Shown: positions 47,738 to 59,838, counted from the stretch's first letter. The stretch is 64,000 nt of DNA from Epiperipatus broadwayi (GCA_028023455.1 JAQFVV010006306.1:1043001-1107000), one strand, 5' to 3'. Notes: generated by a model from the letters alone, not told the origin. Translations and numbers: made by a program.

Positions 47738-48010
47738 ACAGCTTAGGTAGATGTTAATTAACATATAAAAATTAAAATAAAAGTATACTATTAATATCAT
47801 CTACATTCTATATTACTTTTTACAACGCTTTTTTACAACCTACTATTGACAGTTTTAATATTATATTGAGTAGAAGTTCTGAAGAAGATTGATTGGGCTA
47901 TCAAAACTGTCAGTAGTGGGTTGTAAAAAAGCATTGTAAAAAGTAATAAAGAACGTAGATGATATTATACTTATAAAAAAATTAATTAACATCTAACTAA
48001 GCTGCTGTTT
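47738..48010. repeat. Palindromic element, family E
   Basis: Inverted arms (about 47738-47870 and 47890-48010) share AACAGCTTAGGTAGATGTTA and TTACTTTTTACAAC-type segments. A plus-strand motif CTGAAGA...AAAACTGTC near 47879 is a decayed hammerhead. Confidence 0.65.
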
Positions 48011-48808
48011 ATTTCTTTGTAAGTTATGAGACCATTATAAAGCAAATAAATTCTAATAGCCACTAGGCTTAGTATATATTTTAATGTTGGAGTTGGTAAT
48101 AAAACCGCTCTGAAAGCAGCTTTTTTTGTTGTTGTAATAAAATAATGTTTGATTTTGAATATTTACCATTAAAAATATCTAATAAGGTAAATATAATACA
48201 GGTGAAAAATTTTCCCAGCATTCCTCTAACAAGTGTTGGGGAAGATAATACTCATCTGGCTAGCCACATTTTGGAAGGGGGACGATGGGGGGGTATAATT
48301 TTTTTGTTTTATTGATCATTAATTTATAGTCAATTGGATTTGTTATCTGCAAGAAAGGCAGGTTACATTGATAGTATTGCTTTTAACACAACTTCTCTGA
48401 ATTAAAAAACTTGTAAATCACTTCAGATTAGATATACTATGTAGTCATTATGTAATGTCTACAACCAAAAGAAAGATGACAGGAAGAAAAACAAAAAACA
48501 GATATAACACACAATAATAACTTTGCAATGATTCATTTATTTTAATCTTGTGATTATATCCAAGAATATTTGGGATACTATCAGAATTAATCTTAATTAT
48601 ACAATATAATGTAATATAGAAAATATATACTTATATTAAGTAATAAGCTTTTACTTTTTTTAGTATGTGTGTTATGCTTTTTTCCAAAGAGAGATTACGA
48701 TATTTAGGCAATTGGAGTATTGATCATTAATTTAGCATGTTAAGTTTAAACTTACATTGTAAAACAAGGAAACTCTCACTATATATATGTTGCATATTTT
48801 TATAGTGA

Positions 48809-49041
48809 ATAAAATGGAGATAAAAGGTGGTTGCTGGAGGGTTGCATTAGATCCTAAGATCTAGTTGCAGTGCTTTCAGATCCAAGGCTCCTCACTGATG
48901 AAGGCCATAAGCCAGAAACTAGTCTGGCGATATTGGATGAGTAGGCACTAGATGGGGATTTTATGCACAAGCCTTCTGGCATCCATTGATTGCTCTAGCT
49001 TGCTGTGTGTGGCAATATATATAGTGAGTTTTGCCTGTTTT
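48809..49041. repeat. Family C hammerhead element, single arm, 15-bp TSD
   Basis: A perfect 15-bp TSD (ATATTTTTATAGTGA at 48794-48808 and 49042-49056) flanks a 233-bp insertion equal to one arm of the 31.6-kb element. The tip here reads AAAACAGGCAAAACTCACTA (reverse strand). This shows that a single arm can insert by itself. Confidence 0.9.
48880..48938 (+). ncRNA. Hammerhead ribozyme, family C (decayed)
   Basis: ATCCAA, TCCTCA, CTGATGA, stem II GGC/GCC with a mismatched closing pair, GAAAC, TAGTC, TGGCGA, TTGGAT. The catalytic core is intact; stem I has one C-C mismatch. Confidence 0.78.
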
Positions 49042-49379
49042 ATATTTTTATAGTGATTTGGTTTTATATTATAGTAACTTGGTAAAATTATATCTAAAAC
49101 AGATGGTACTTTATTTACTACGGTTTATGAATTTTTCCATTTAAGTTAGTGGATTGATTATTTTGGCCTTCAGAATTAAGTTTAATACCTTCTGATTTTT
49201 ATAATTAACTGTAAAAATAATTTTGAAAAGCATATGAAAGATATTTATTGGTAATTTACCCATAAGTAAATATTTATAGACTCAGAAATATTACCAAACT
49301 CACCACTTCCTTTATTTTGTTGTAATATCTTATATAAATGCATTTTATCTACTCTACTTTGAATTTTTGCAAAAACTTT

Positions 49380-49590
49380 TTATTGTACATACATGCATAC
49401 ATAATCTTATGTTTCGACTCTCTTGCAGTCTTCTTCAGAGCCACTAAAGTGATGTTTTTGAAGAAGACTGCAGGACACTCGAAACATAAGTTTGTGTATG
49501 CATGTATGTATAATAAAAGTGGCTCTGAAGTAGACTGCAGAACAGTCGAAATGTAAGATTGTATATGCATGTATGTACAATGAAAGGTTT
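49380..49590. repeat. Cluster of three hammerhead-like motifs, family D
   Basis: One minus-strand motif (49409-49445: CTGAAGA, GACT/AGTC stem II, GAAACAT) and two plus-strand motifs (about 49457-49490: TTGAAGA...GAAACAT; 49521-49555: CTGAAGT, GACTG/CAGTC stem II, GAAATG) are linked by a TATGCATGTATGTA repeat. The ORFs found on both strands here reflect this palindromic structure and are not genes. Confidence 0.7.
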
Positions 49591-50094
49591 TTGCTAAAAA
49601 GCATTTAAAGTACGAGTGGATAAATATTGCATTTATATTTATGGACGCATTGAAATTTCCATATTTTGGTGTAACAGTTTTTCCAATTTAATTTATTGTG
49701 CTCAAAGTGTTCTATCCCAGAGTTTATGTTCATTATTATGTCCACTTGATATCAACTTCTAGCAATCATATGAGTAATATTTTCCCAAGGTGATTTATTA
49801 TCTATTTCACTTTTTCAAATTGCTTTAAAGCATGTTATTGTGAAGATGGAGGCAATCAATCTCATAAAATAAATTAGACTATTTCAATCTCACTATTTTG
49901 CGTTTCAAATAAATGTTCCAGTCTAATCTATTAAAGTATCCATTTATGTATTGTCTTGTTCATTGTATTTTCAAACATCTTTGCCAGCGTAGAATTAAAA
50001 AATATTGTATTTTTTCATATATTTCAGTACTTTCAATCCAGAGAGTCCCAGGTAATACTATTACTTAAATGGCTCTATATATTTTTTAAAAAAA

Positions 50095-50707
50095 CACATT
50101 TATTTAAAAACCTTTCTTTTCAAACACATAGGCATATTTCTTTTTAGTATCAAGTTATTTCTACCAAAAGCACTCCAACCAAGTTTAATTCTATGATTAA
50201 TTTCATCCATTATGTTTCCATCTGTATTAATAATCTGACCAAGGGATTTGCAACTGTTAACTTCTTCTAATTCATCATAATCAATCTTTATTTTCATATT
50301 TTGAGAAAATCTATTAAACACTTAATAGAAGAGCAATACAGAGATTTTAAACTACTCAAAAGAAGTATGGAGAGATGCATGTTGGGAGTAACAAGAAGAG
50401 ATCAAAAACATAATGTATGGGTAAGAGAACAAACAGGTATTACTGACCTCATTGAAAAAATTAAATGACTGAAGTGAAGTTTGGCTGGACATATTGCTAG
50501 AAGAGATGATAATAGATGGACAATTGAAATTTTAAACTGGATTCCAAGAGATTGTAAAAGACCCAGAAAAAGACCACATGTGAGATGGATGGATGAAATA
50601 AGAATGTGTGCAGGGGTGATGTGGAGAAGAGAAGCTAAACATCAGAAAAGATGGATTGAACTTGGAGAGACCTTCATTCTGTAGTGGATTGATAATGGTT
50701 GATGATG
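50095..50707 (+). pseudogene. RTE LINE fragment with 5' inversion
   Basis: The segment 50095-50321 reads on the minus strand (FSQNMKIKIDYDELEEVNS, INTDGNIMDEINHRI, WSAFGRNNLILK). From 50322 it reads on the plus strand (LNRRAIQR, GHIARRDDNRW, WIPRDCKRPRKRPHVRWMDE) to the TGATGATGAT tail. Flanks ATATATTTTTTAAAAAA match on both sides with one indel. About 50 bp of element are lost at the junction. This is a second twin-priming type insertion. Confidence 0.88.
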
Positions 50708-51170
50708 ATATATTTTTTTAAAAAATGATTCTACGTTTGAAAATTGTATTTATCTTCATAATTTAGAATAAATTTTTGATAAGTTATTTTACAAATCAAG
50801 CTCAGACTTATACAGAAACTTGTTTTGCACTGAATGAATTGAAGTAAATTTTTTTAGATTTTTTTCTGTTATATAACAAATATATTAGAATGTTCTATTG
50901 ATATTATTTGCCAACAAGAGATCTGCATGATTTCAAATGATGGTTGGATAGTTCGTTATAGAAACCATATTCGAAATACAGAGAAATTCAAGTAATGCCT
51001 CGATTTCTTTTTTATTATCAAATTAAACATTCATAATATTGATCTACCTTATTTAAATCTTTATCTTATGTTTTTACTACCCGGATTTCTGTAAGAATTA
51101 GAATTGTATTTATATTTCAAATTATTCGCTGTTTGTTTTTTAAATATAACAAATATTTATTGTTTTTTAG

Positions 51171-51243
51171 AGTAATCTTGGAGTTGAAAAAGGACCACAA
51201 GCGATTAGAAATTTTGGGCTGCTAGATGGATTAAAGCAGCTAA
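51171..51243 (+). CDS. Arginase coding exon 2
   Basis: Acceptor GTTTTTTAG, donor GTAAGT. It encodes 24 residues (SNLGVEKGPQAIRNFGLLDG, LKQL) plus one base. It corresponds to the [21 protein letters not shown] region of vertebrate arginases, where GVEKGP is conserved. It joins exon 1 in phase 0 and exon 3 in phase 1 (A|AC, asparagine). Confidence 0.92.
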
Positions 51244-52408
51244 GTAAGTAATGGAATTGATAAATTGTTAACCCTAAAATGATGAAAAAGTTTATAATTC
51301 TTATAATTTTTATTGTTTACAAATGTAATTTTTTTTTTTTTGCATATCCTCACAATTTGTATTTTTGGAAATTAATTGTGGAAAAATTCTTAATAGGACA
51401 ATTAAAAGTTATAGTGTTTTATTTTATAAATCATTTATAATTTATTTTCATCGAAAAAATTGTATTGATACTTTTAATGGGGAAAATTTATCATCAGAAT
51501 GAACTATTTATCATTTCAATATTACAAATCCGTAAATGACTTTCTCCAATTTGGAAAATTAGTCAGCAAAGGGGGGGCAGGATTAAATCTGCAGGTAACG
51601 TATTCATTTTGCTAATTAAAGTTGTTCTTGGTCATCGTAATAGTTTACATTTTTCTTCTAACGGCATTAAATTGGTAATTAAATCATTAGACTATTAACT
51701 ACATGTATAGTTTGCAGTTCACATTCAAGAATTAACAAGTAAAGCTTATTTCTATTTGCTTAGATTTTCTGACAAGCAAAACTGCAAGTTTTGGAAAATC
51801 CTAACATTATTCAATAGCATCCAATCATATCTTCTTAAATGCGGAATTTAGTGTGATGTTTTGTTACAAATAGTTACTAGATCATATGATATTGAAAATG
51901 AAAATGGTAAGGTAGTGATGATAATGTGAACTATCTGGTGGGTGTAGGTGTGATTTCAGCAAGATGGAATTGCAATATGTGTATGACTTGTCACAGTTAA
52001 GCTTCTAAAACAGATTTTTGAAGAAGATATAATCTGAAATTCTAAATTGATTGGCTGGCTGCTTTGATCACCAGATTTGATAATATGTTGACTTTTTTTG
52101 AAAGCTTTCTTCAATTCTACAACTCAAGAATAATATTGATGTAGAAATAAAATCACTGCAAGAGGTGTAGTCTGATAGCAGTTCAGAATAAGATTGTTTT
52201 TATGAAATTGAAAATAGGGAATATTTATACATTATTTTCCAAACTTTACTGAAAATTTTTCCCATTTGGTGGATTTTATTATTGAAAATGTTTAATAAAA
52301 ATAATTGCTAAACAAAAAAATTACATTTTTAAACCCCTTCATGATTTTTGTGCCCCATCCCCTTATATATATATAAATTCAAATTTAACATTCCCTTTTT
52401 TTTTTTAG
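51244..52408 (+). other. Arginase intron 2
   Basis: 1.17 kb of AT-rich sequence with a polypyrimidine acceptor. No repeat or RNA recognised. Confidence 0.85.
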
Positions 52409-52515
52409 ACTATATAGTTTATGACTATGGAGATTTAAAGTTTGAACATTTTGATCCAGACCCACCATATAAGACATTAAAACATCCAAACACCGTAGCC
52501 AACGCTGCCAAAAAG
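52409..52515 (+). CDS. Arginase coding exon 3
   Basis: Acceptor TTTTTTTTTTAG, donor GTACTT. Reads (N)YIVYDYGDLKFEHFDPDP, then KTLKHPNTVANAAKK. YDYGDLKF corresponds to the conserved VKDYGDLPF segment of arginases, and the second half to the KNPRSVGKASEQL helix. Two bases complete the split codon; the exon ends in phase 0. Confidence 0.93.
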
Positions 52516-53504
52516 GTACTTTATTTAATTTTTCATTGTAAAGAAATTTTTCTGTCACTATATTTAGATAAGAAGATTTCTGGTCAGCTTCAAAATAAGT
52601 AGCTAAGAAAGAGAACAGACTAATATCTCTTTCAAAATGTAAGAATATTATTGATATTACTAGTGAAATAATTTTGAGTTATTTATGTAGTTTTCCATTA
52701 AAAAATTGTAAATTATGAAATTTTTATTCATGAAAATATTGGAATAAATTATAATATCCAAACCATATGCCATTGGTCTCTAGTTTACAAATGATAATAC
52801 ATTTGATTTGCAATGAGATTTTTAGAAAATATTTTTCAATGTATATGATTTCAAGAATATTATTTTTATAATTTTACGGAAAAATACATTGTAATAATTA
52901 AAATCAAATAAATACAGAGATAAACCACAAAAAAAGAAATACCATTTAGATTACTGTGTATTTGTGTGAAAATCCAGAACTCTTCCAATAATAACATTCG
53001 ATAATTTTAAAAATTGAATATCTTTAAAATCATTGTAGAGGAGAACATTCAAATTTTGTGGCTGGAAGTTGATGAAAAAAAGCAACTACAGAAAAGTCCA
53101 TTCTGATTACTATATTTAATATAGTGTAATATCATTTATAGGAAGTAACTTTTTTCTATCTTCTGATAATAACAAAATTAAATTATGGACAAATAAGTTT
53201 GACGGAAAATAATGAATATAAGCAGTCACAAATTAATCCAAATAAGTTTTTTTTAAAAAAAACAATGCATCTGGAAAATCGTTGCATTAGAAATTGTAAA
53301 AGCGAAAGTTCATTGATATAAAAATTAAATATTTCAAAACAGATTTTTATATGAAAAATACAAAAAACAATTAAAAATTACTATTTAGGTACTCCGAAAT
53401 AGAGTGTTAGTAATAGTAATCAAAACAAAAAATTTATTTGTTGGAACATTTACAGATCAATTAGTGTCACTATTAAAGATGAAAATCATAATATAAGGAA
53501 TATT

Positions 53505-53700
53505 ATTAATTATTCTTTAAAAAAAATTCTTGATTTTGACTTTATAACACAAGATTTGAGAGAGATTTTTTTCAATTCATTAACTATGCATACATAGAAA
53601 ATCTATGATAGCAAACTGTCTATGGTGAATTGAAAGAAATCTCTCTCAAATCTTATGTTATAAAGTCAAAATCAAGAATTTTTTGTTAAGAATAATTATT
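53505..53700. repeat. Palindromic MITE-like repeat
   Basis: Arms of about 60-75 bp (core 53522-53579 and 53626-53684) are nearly perfect inverted copies, with TTCTTGATTTTGACTTTATA and AAATCTCTCTCAAATCTTA. The loop is about 46 bp. No ribozyme core is found. Confidence 0.85.
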
Positions 53701-53978
53701 GTACGTTTAATTAATTTCTTAATGTCTTAGCACACCTGTGATCAGAAAAGTATTAGTTTGATTTTTTTAAATTAGATGCCATTGTGTATTTGATGTATTG
53801 GGAAAATTCAATTTTTTTTATATAGTGTTTAATTTTCCGATTCCTATGCAATGAGATCTTTTACATTGTAAATTAAGATAAAGACCAGTCGTGATTTAGC
53901 AAAGACCCCTTAGATTAATAAAAAATAGTCCTTGGCAAAAATTTGGTTTTATAATGGGTAATTATTTATTTTATATCA

Positions 53979-54072
53979 TCATCAATCCACTGCAGGATGA
54001 AGGTCTCTCCCAGTTCAAACCATCTTGTCTAATCTTTAGTTTCTTTTTTCCACATCACCTCAGCACACTTTG
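53979..54072 (-). pseudogene. RTE LINE 3' tail fragment
   Basis: Minus-strand sequence with the ATCATCATCAATCCACTGCA end and GGTCTCTCC...CACATCACC matches the last 95 bp of the RTE family. A strongly 5'-truncated insertion. Confidence 0.82.
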
Positions 54073-54169
54073 TTTTTCATATATATATATATATTTATTT
54101 TGTTGTCCAAATATTGCTCAGCTGTAATTTTTACAATTCAGATGTTTCTAAATTGGGAAATACCATATT

Positions 54170-54771
54170 TACCGCCATATAGGACACAAAGGCGTATAAA
54201 ACACACACCCTTCCCTTTATACACATTTTCAAGAAAAGAAAATCATTTTCTACACTTTTTCATGAATTTCCATAATGATTTATTGCATATCTACAAAAAA
54301 TATAACTAGGGAACACTGTAATTAGGTCACCTTTTAATCTTCATCCTCAAACCCAGAAATTCATCTCCAGAGCTAAATATTTTGAAGAGTGTCTCTTTTC
54401 TTTACTCGATGTTATTTATTTTGTGGATAGATTTATATTTATATTACATTTTAACCATTAAATTTTAAAATATTTTTTTTAAAATTATGAATATATTGTT
54501 ATTTTGAATGTTTTGCTCTGATATTGATATGATTATAAGGGTATATATATATATTAGTATGATTATGTTGGGTAGCTATATATATAGTTTACATGCGTGC
54601 TTATATACATGTGTATTTATAAATATTTTTTTGTTTCGCAAAAGGACAGAATGCATTAGAAGTTTTAGACAGACTGAAATTTCAGATCATAATCTTGACT
54701 ACCACCGTGTAAGACGCACCTATATTTTAGGCGTATTTTAAGAGGAAAAAAGTGCATCCTGTATGCCAGTA
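54170..54771. mobile_element. TIR DNA transposon (GTAAGACGCACC type)
   Basis: The left end TACCGCCATATAGGACACA and the right end (reverse complement TACTGGCATACAGGATGCA) are inverted repeats matching 14 of 19. Sub-terminal GGCGTATAAAAC and GTAAGACGCACC recall a widespread animal MITE family with TATAAGACGCACC repeats. The superfamily is uncertain. No transposase. Confidence 0.7.
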
Positions 54772-54892
54772 ATTTATACGAAGAATTTAAAGTAGAGTTA
54801 AGTGTGCTAGAATAACTAGTTATATATTACTTTTTATAAATTCCACATATACACTCTAATGCAAATTTTTTTAATATAATTCCTTTAATTTT

Positions 54893-54930
54893 CTAACAAT
54901 TTCGACTGTCCTGCAGTTTTCATCAGAGCT
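54893..54930 (-). ncRNA. Hammerhead core, family D (left arm)
   Basis: Minus strand: CTGATGA, stem II ACTG-CAGGA-CAGT, GAAATTGTTAG. Core residues intact. Stem I is not convincing from the local sequence. Confidence 0.65.
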
Positions 54931-54970
54931 TTTGCATAACCTTACTCTTTCTTTTTAAATTATGCAAAAG

Positions 54971-55006
54971 CTCTGATGAAGACTGCAGAACAGTCGAAAC
55001 TGTTAG
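54971..55006 (+). ncRNA. Hammerhead core, family D (right arm)
   Basis: CTGATGA, stem II GACTG-CAGAA-CAGTC (5 bp perfect), GAAAC, TGTTAG. Core residues intact; stem I weak, so activity is uncertain. Confidence 0.7.
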
Positions 55007-56589
55007 AAAATTAAAGGAATTATATAAAAAAAAATTTGCATTAGAGTGTATATGTGGAGATTTATAAAAAGTAATATATATGAAGGAATGCAAAAAAAGT
55101 AAAGGAGAAGATATAAGAATAATACTTCTAATAACTAGTTATATTATCTTCTGTTACAGAAATTATGTTCAGATATACATTTTAATCTTGCTGGTTATCT
55201 ATTTGTATTGGAACAACAAGAATGCACATACTCTAAATCATCAAGGGTTTTAGAAAGAGAAAAAAATAAATCATTATTGATTTCAGGTATTAAGGTTGAT
55301 AGCTTGTATCAGCTCACATAGTGAGCACCATATATATTGTGCCATGGTAGTTTGAGTATGGCAAAAATTGAGAAAATACTTAATTGGACTGTACCTTTGT
55401 CTTTATATTTAGTTTAATTTATCTGTGTTCTTTAAACTTACGTTTTTTACAATTTATTGTATTTTTACATTTATGTGTTAATATTATACAAATTATTTGC
55501 TATTGAAATGATATTTAAAAGCATTGTATTATAATGTAGGTATAGATTTTTAATAATATCTCTACTGTTGACAATTAATAAATACCGTTTGGAAAACCTA
55601 CAATCTTTTTCATCTTTGATTATACTGAAATCTATATTAATATGCTGAACAAGTCTGTAGTTCTTTTCCAGTTCTATTTGCATTTTGCCATATACTGTTT
55701 ATTACAATGAACTTCATCCAATGATATCTACATGTGGCATCGGTATTTTTATCATTTTGTGCAATAGAAAAACAATGTTGAACGAATTTTACTTTAACAT
55801 CACTTGAACAGTTGAAGACTTGCCTTCGCTGCAAATTATTTGATTTTTCCTCTCAACCTTTACAGATTCCTCTATGTTGGGAAATAGGTGAAAATACCGT
55901 TCAGTCTTTATTAATAATGATCGTAGATGTTTAGAAAAAAATCAGTTTTTGTAGCGAATTAATGACTGACCAGAAAAGTAATATGTTTTTTGAACAAGAT
56001 TCTTGTTAAGTTCCTTGAAATAATATTGGATTAATATGCTCTAAACATTCAGAAATAAAAGCACAACTTTTATACGTTAGTCTGAACTCATTTATTTCGT
56101 AGATAGCCATGGGGTGTACAGTTGCTTGATTGATCGAGCTTTATCCTGTATAACAAATGAATAAGCTGCTTAAAAATCTGAATTTGCATCTTCTTTATTC
56201 TCTTGAATACCATATTTTACTTTTTAGACCATGTGACGTGATCCAATCAAAAATATCTGACATATGTCAATTCTTTTCAAATTTGATTCATCAAATATAT
56301 TACCTCTGTAGTAAAAAATATTTTTTGCCTGATGTAGCTTTGAATTTACACCTGTTTGAAATCTTTAGAAAATCACAAATTTATATTCAGATAATTATAC
56401 AGTGAATGATCTTCTATTTATCATTAGTTAACCAATTTTTTTTTTAAAAAAATCATATTTATGATTGTCCTAAAAATGGTGGACTATTATTAAAAATTAA
56501 TAGAAGTGGTAGTAGCAGTTTTCTTTTTTATATATTTTATCCTAATTAAAGCAAGAATCCTCCTTTTCTTACAAAGTTTGTCAGTGATA

Positions 56590-57215
56590 GAATAATATTT
56601 TCTGTGGTGTACTTTTCATTACCTAACTCGTGCAAGGTAGGGAATGGTTTCCATCCACTTTCAACACTTTGTGGAGGAATGTAATCATAAGCATACGACC
56701 AAAGACATGTGAAAAAGATCTATAATCCCCAAGAAGCATATTTTCTGCTGAACCAGCACTCAACAGTTGACCCATACCACAATCTCTTACACATACTTTT
56801 AATAATTATCAAACATGCTGCCCTTACAACTTTGACACAAATCACTTAATGAAAGTATATTAATAATTTTATTAATCATTCATTAGACTAAAGATTATCC
56901 AATAATGAATAATATTTCTGTAGTTTAATTTTCACTATACCACTCTCACTGAAGATAGAGACTAATTTCTATCCAGTTTTAACATCTTGTGGACCTACTG
57001 ATGAGTGCTAGTTCAACATGAAATGTTGATCTTGGGGATCATAGATCTTTTTCGCATATCTTTGATCATATGCTTATGATTACATCCCTCCACAAAGTGT
57101 TAAAAGCGGATAGAAACCAGTCCCTACCTTGCATGAGAGTGGTGTAGTGAAAATTACACTACAGAAATATTATTCATTACTGGATAATCTCTAGTCTAAT
57201 GAATGACTAATAAAA
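56590..57215. repeat. Composite family B hammerhead element
   Basis: Two related halves of the 7.05-kb element lie in opposite orientation. The right half (about 56878-57211) has 60-bp inverted ends (ATTCATTAGACTAAAGATTA). It carries CTGATGA at 56998-57004 with GAAAT but a weak stem II. The left half carries a minus-strand motif with CTGTTGA (core A6 changed). Both look decayed. Confidence 0.75.
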
Positions 57216-57944
57216 ATTATTAATTTATCAGTGGTAGATTTTAAAGAAGAAAAAAATTAAATATAAAGCTTAAGAATTGCCAGAAGCATTTTTTTTAATT
57301 CTCAAACCTCTTATAGATGTCAACGTTAAAAAAAAAAATACTATAGTTAAGCTCTTAAATGCAAATATTTTTTGCAAATAACAGTTTGATAACAACTGAT
57401 AATTATGAAATACAATATCTGAATGATTTTAAGCTGATTATTACAATTTCGAATAAATGGATCATGTCTAAAGTATTTTCAATATGAAGTAGAAAAATAA
57501 AATTTTGTGCTTATTAATTTTTTTTTTTATTTTTTTTTTTTGGATAAAATAGCGAAATCAGTATGTGCTGTTTTATTGAATATGGCAGTCCTACTGTGCC
57601 TTGAACACAAATATTTATTTTGTAGAAGGATATTCAAAATTCATCACTATTATTCAAATCTGACTCAAAATTATATTTATTGCCTGTCTAATTCACACCA
57701 TTTAATGTTTTACGGGTTTTTTGCAGAAGATTTTTATATGTTTTTAATTTTGTGATATCCTTCACTTGGCATGCACTTTTTCTCAATGCAATGGATTTGT
57801 TGGAAGGATTAGAATAAACTGATACTTTCATTTTGTAATGGATTAATAATAATCAAAAATAAATAGTAACGTAAAGTAATATTTGGGCAAAAAAACAAAG
57901 TCAAAGAAATGTCATTATTTACAGGAATTAAGACGATAATAGTT

Positions 57945-58310
57945 AGAATAAGAGGGAGGTCATTAGTCAGAAACTAGTCTGGGAATTTGGCTGGCTTTAT
58001 CATATGATGTCATTGATTATTCATGCTTACGTAAATAGTTCCGGAATAGAGTGATGAGCGTATTGCTGGCATGTTAAATGTAATCTAGGGATCATCGTGC
58101 TGCTACGGAGAATATAGAAATTCTTGTTAATATGGACAATCATACATCGGGATCTAAAAGGAAACTTTAAGAGCACAAATTCCTGTGTAAACGAATAAGG
58201 CAAAACAGAATGTCAAAATGGTAGACAATGTCTGTCATTTTAAAGATCATGAATTAAGTTAATTTCCACAAGAAGTGACAAGAAAAGAGAGATAAAATAA
58301 GCAATTTTTG
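57945..58310 (+). pseudogene. Probable PLE remnant
   Basis: AGTCAGAAACTAGTCTGGGA near 57968 equals the 3' half of the family C hammerhead. Downstream, broken reading of GQSYIG and KTLRAQ-like residues (58125-58175) and DNVCHFKDHEL (about 58225) recalls a GIY-YIG PLE C-terminus. Weak. Confidence 0.42.
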
Positions 58311-58446
58311 TTGGACTAAAACTACAAAATGTTTTTGCATGCCATATAAAATTATTTGCATCTTGTAAAATAATACCATACTTAATTCATGTTATCAACT
58401 TATAGATGATACTGTCTATATATTAAGCGAAAGCATGCTTCTAGAG

Positions 58447-59398
58447 CAGGGGTGGCCAATCTTTTTGAAGACATGCACATAATGAAAATATTTAATAAGC
58501 ATTGCGGGTGCAAGGAAGAAGAATTACGTTATGTTATCAAAATATACAATGATATGACATGCAATTGTTTTGTGTGTGTGTGTATATAATTTTTTTTTCT
58601 AGCTTCAACTTATTCTTTGGAATTCTGTATTGGGCCCCTACTTCAAATTCCATAGAATCTTTAAAATCATAATTCTAAAATTTAGTTTTTGAGCACAAAC
58701 TTCTACAAAACCTATTTAGTTATTTTTTTACATTTTTTAAATTTAAATATCTAAAAAAAAATGTTTTGTTCAAATATAGGAATCCAAAGCGATACAATTA
58801 ATCAAATGCTAATCAAATTCATTTCTTTGGTATTATTTTTTTAAGAATATAATTGTTATTTACTTTTACACCTTTCCTATTGAATCTTTACATTAACTAT
58901 TTTATTTTATAAAATAATTTCCTCATTTCTTTTTTCATCATAATATTTTTTAGTTTTTTCTAAAAATTTTAGCACCCCCCTTTCTTTCTATGAAATAAAA
59001 TTAGTAAATTAAAAGATATTTTTCCTCGATGCTTTTGCAAGAAAAATTTGAAATACGGTTTTAATCATTTAGCATGTTTGGTAAACACTTTACGTGTTTT
59101 ATTCATTTATTTCTATAAAATAAACCAGTATATTAAAATACATGCTGAAATAAAACAAATTAACGTTTAAAAAAATAATTTTTGAAACAATAATTAAATA
59201 ATATCTTAAAACAAAAATATTTATTTAGTAAATTTGAAATTTTTAATGTTTTTGTATTATTTTTTGGACAATCCTTCGGAACTGTTAGTAGAGATAGGAA
59301 AGATCTGCAAATAAGATTTTTTTTTTTTTTTAATATCTAAGTGTTTTTATCATATTTAAAAGAATATCCCAACGTATATCAATAAAAGCATCGCACTG
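58447..59398. mobile_element. Probable hAT element
   Basis: The 5' end CAGGGGTGGCCAATCTTTTTG is typical of hAT-Charlie. The 3' end GCATCGCACTG pairs poorly with it. Flanks TTCTAGAG and CTCTAGGC match 6 of 8. No ORF. The right boundary is tentative. Confidence 0.45.
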
Positions 59399-59740
59399 CT
59401 CTAGGCCAGGCTCTCCATATTATGTAAGTAATTCTATTTCTAGTTTACCTTAAAAATATTATCTGCAGCCAGAGTATGATTTTCTGCAATATTGTACCTT
59501 ATGAGCTTTGTTCTGCATAGGGAGGAGAGAAGAGAATCCGGCTTGTCAATTATTCATTAAAAATAGTTAAAGTTACAGTCCTTCAATAATAAAATATTTA
59601 CACTATTATTTAATTTTCTATGTGTACGTTATTCCACTATTAATAACTATAAAATAGTTCTGATATTTTAAATTTTCATACTTAAATTTTAAATTGCGCT
59701 TTACACAAAAAAGTGAAGCTTAGTATTATTAGAAAAAGAA

Positions 59741-59793
59741 TTATAAGGCTTAGCACTTTTGGAGAACTTAGGTCTCCATATTCATAGCCTATC
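59741..59793 (-). ncRNA. Hammerhead-like motif, CTATGA variant (left arm)
   Basis: Minus strand: ATAGGC, TATGAATAT, stem II GGAGA-CCTAAGT-TCTCC (5 bp perfect), AAAAGTGCTAA, GCCTTAT. Stem I pairs ATARGC with GCCTTAT. The CUGAUGA core lacks G5. Confidence 0.5.
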
Positions 59794-59838
59794 TTGGGAG
59801 TATTGCTTAAAATCTCAATGTAAGCTGACACTTCCCAG

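Larger units (their letters stand above)
22491..51170 (+). other. Arginase intron 1 (28.7 kb)
   Basis: This very long intron hosts most of the mobile DNA: PLEs at 28.0, 35.9 and 46.8 kb, a LINE relic at 39.5 kb, RTE fragments at 23.4 and 50.1 kb, hAT elements at 26.6 and 45.4 kb, and several hammerhead elements. In 22.5-23.3, 24.2-26.5, 29.7-30.6, 32.25-33.8, 34.0-35.1, 38.5-39.4, 44.3-45.4 and 45.95-46.7 kb I see AT-rich sequence without supported genes. A GC-richer patch at 25360-25740 is unidentified. Confidence 0.85.
54825..55129. repeat. Palindromic hammerhead element, family D, 14-bp TSD
   Basis: A perfect 14-bp TSD (AATAACTAGTTATA at 54811-54824 and 55130-55143) brackets two inverted arms (about 54825-54939 and 54959-55080) and a right extension. 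Each arm carries a hammerhead core. A copy fragment lies at 24010-24125. Non-coding. Confidence 0.9.

Noticed and set aside
49338-49604. Overlapping ORFs on both strands
   Set aside because: Mirror readings of the hammerhead-like repeat cluster.
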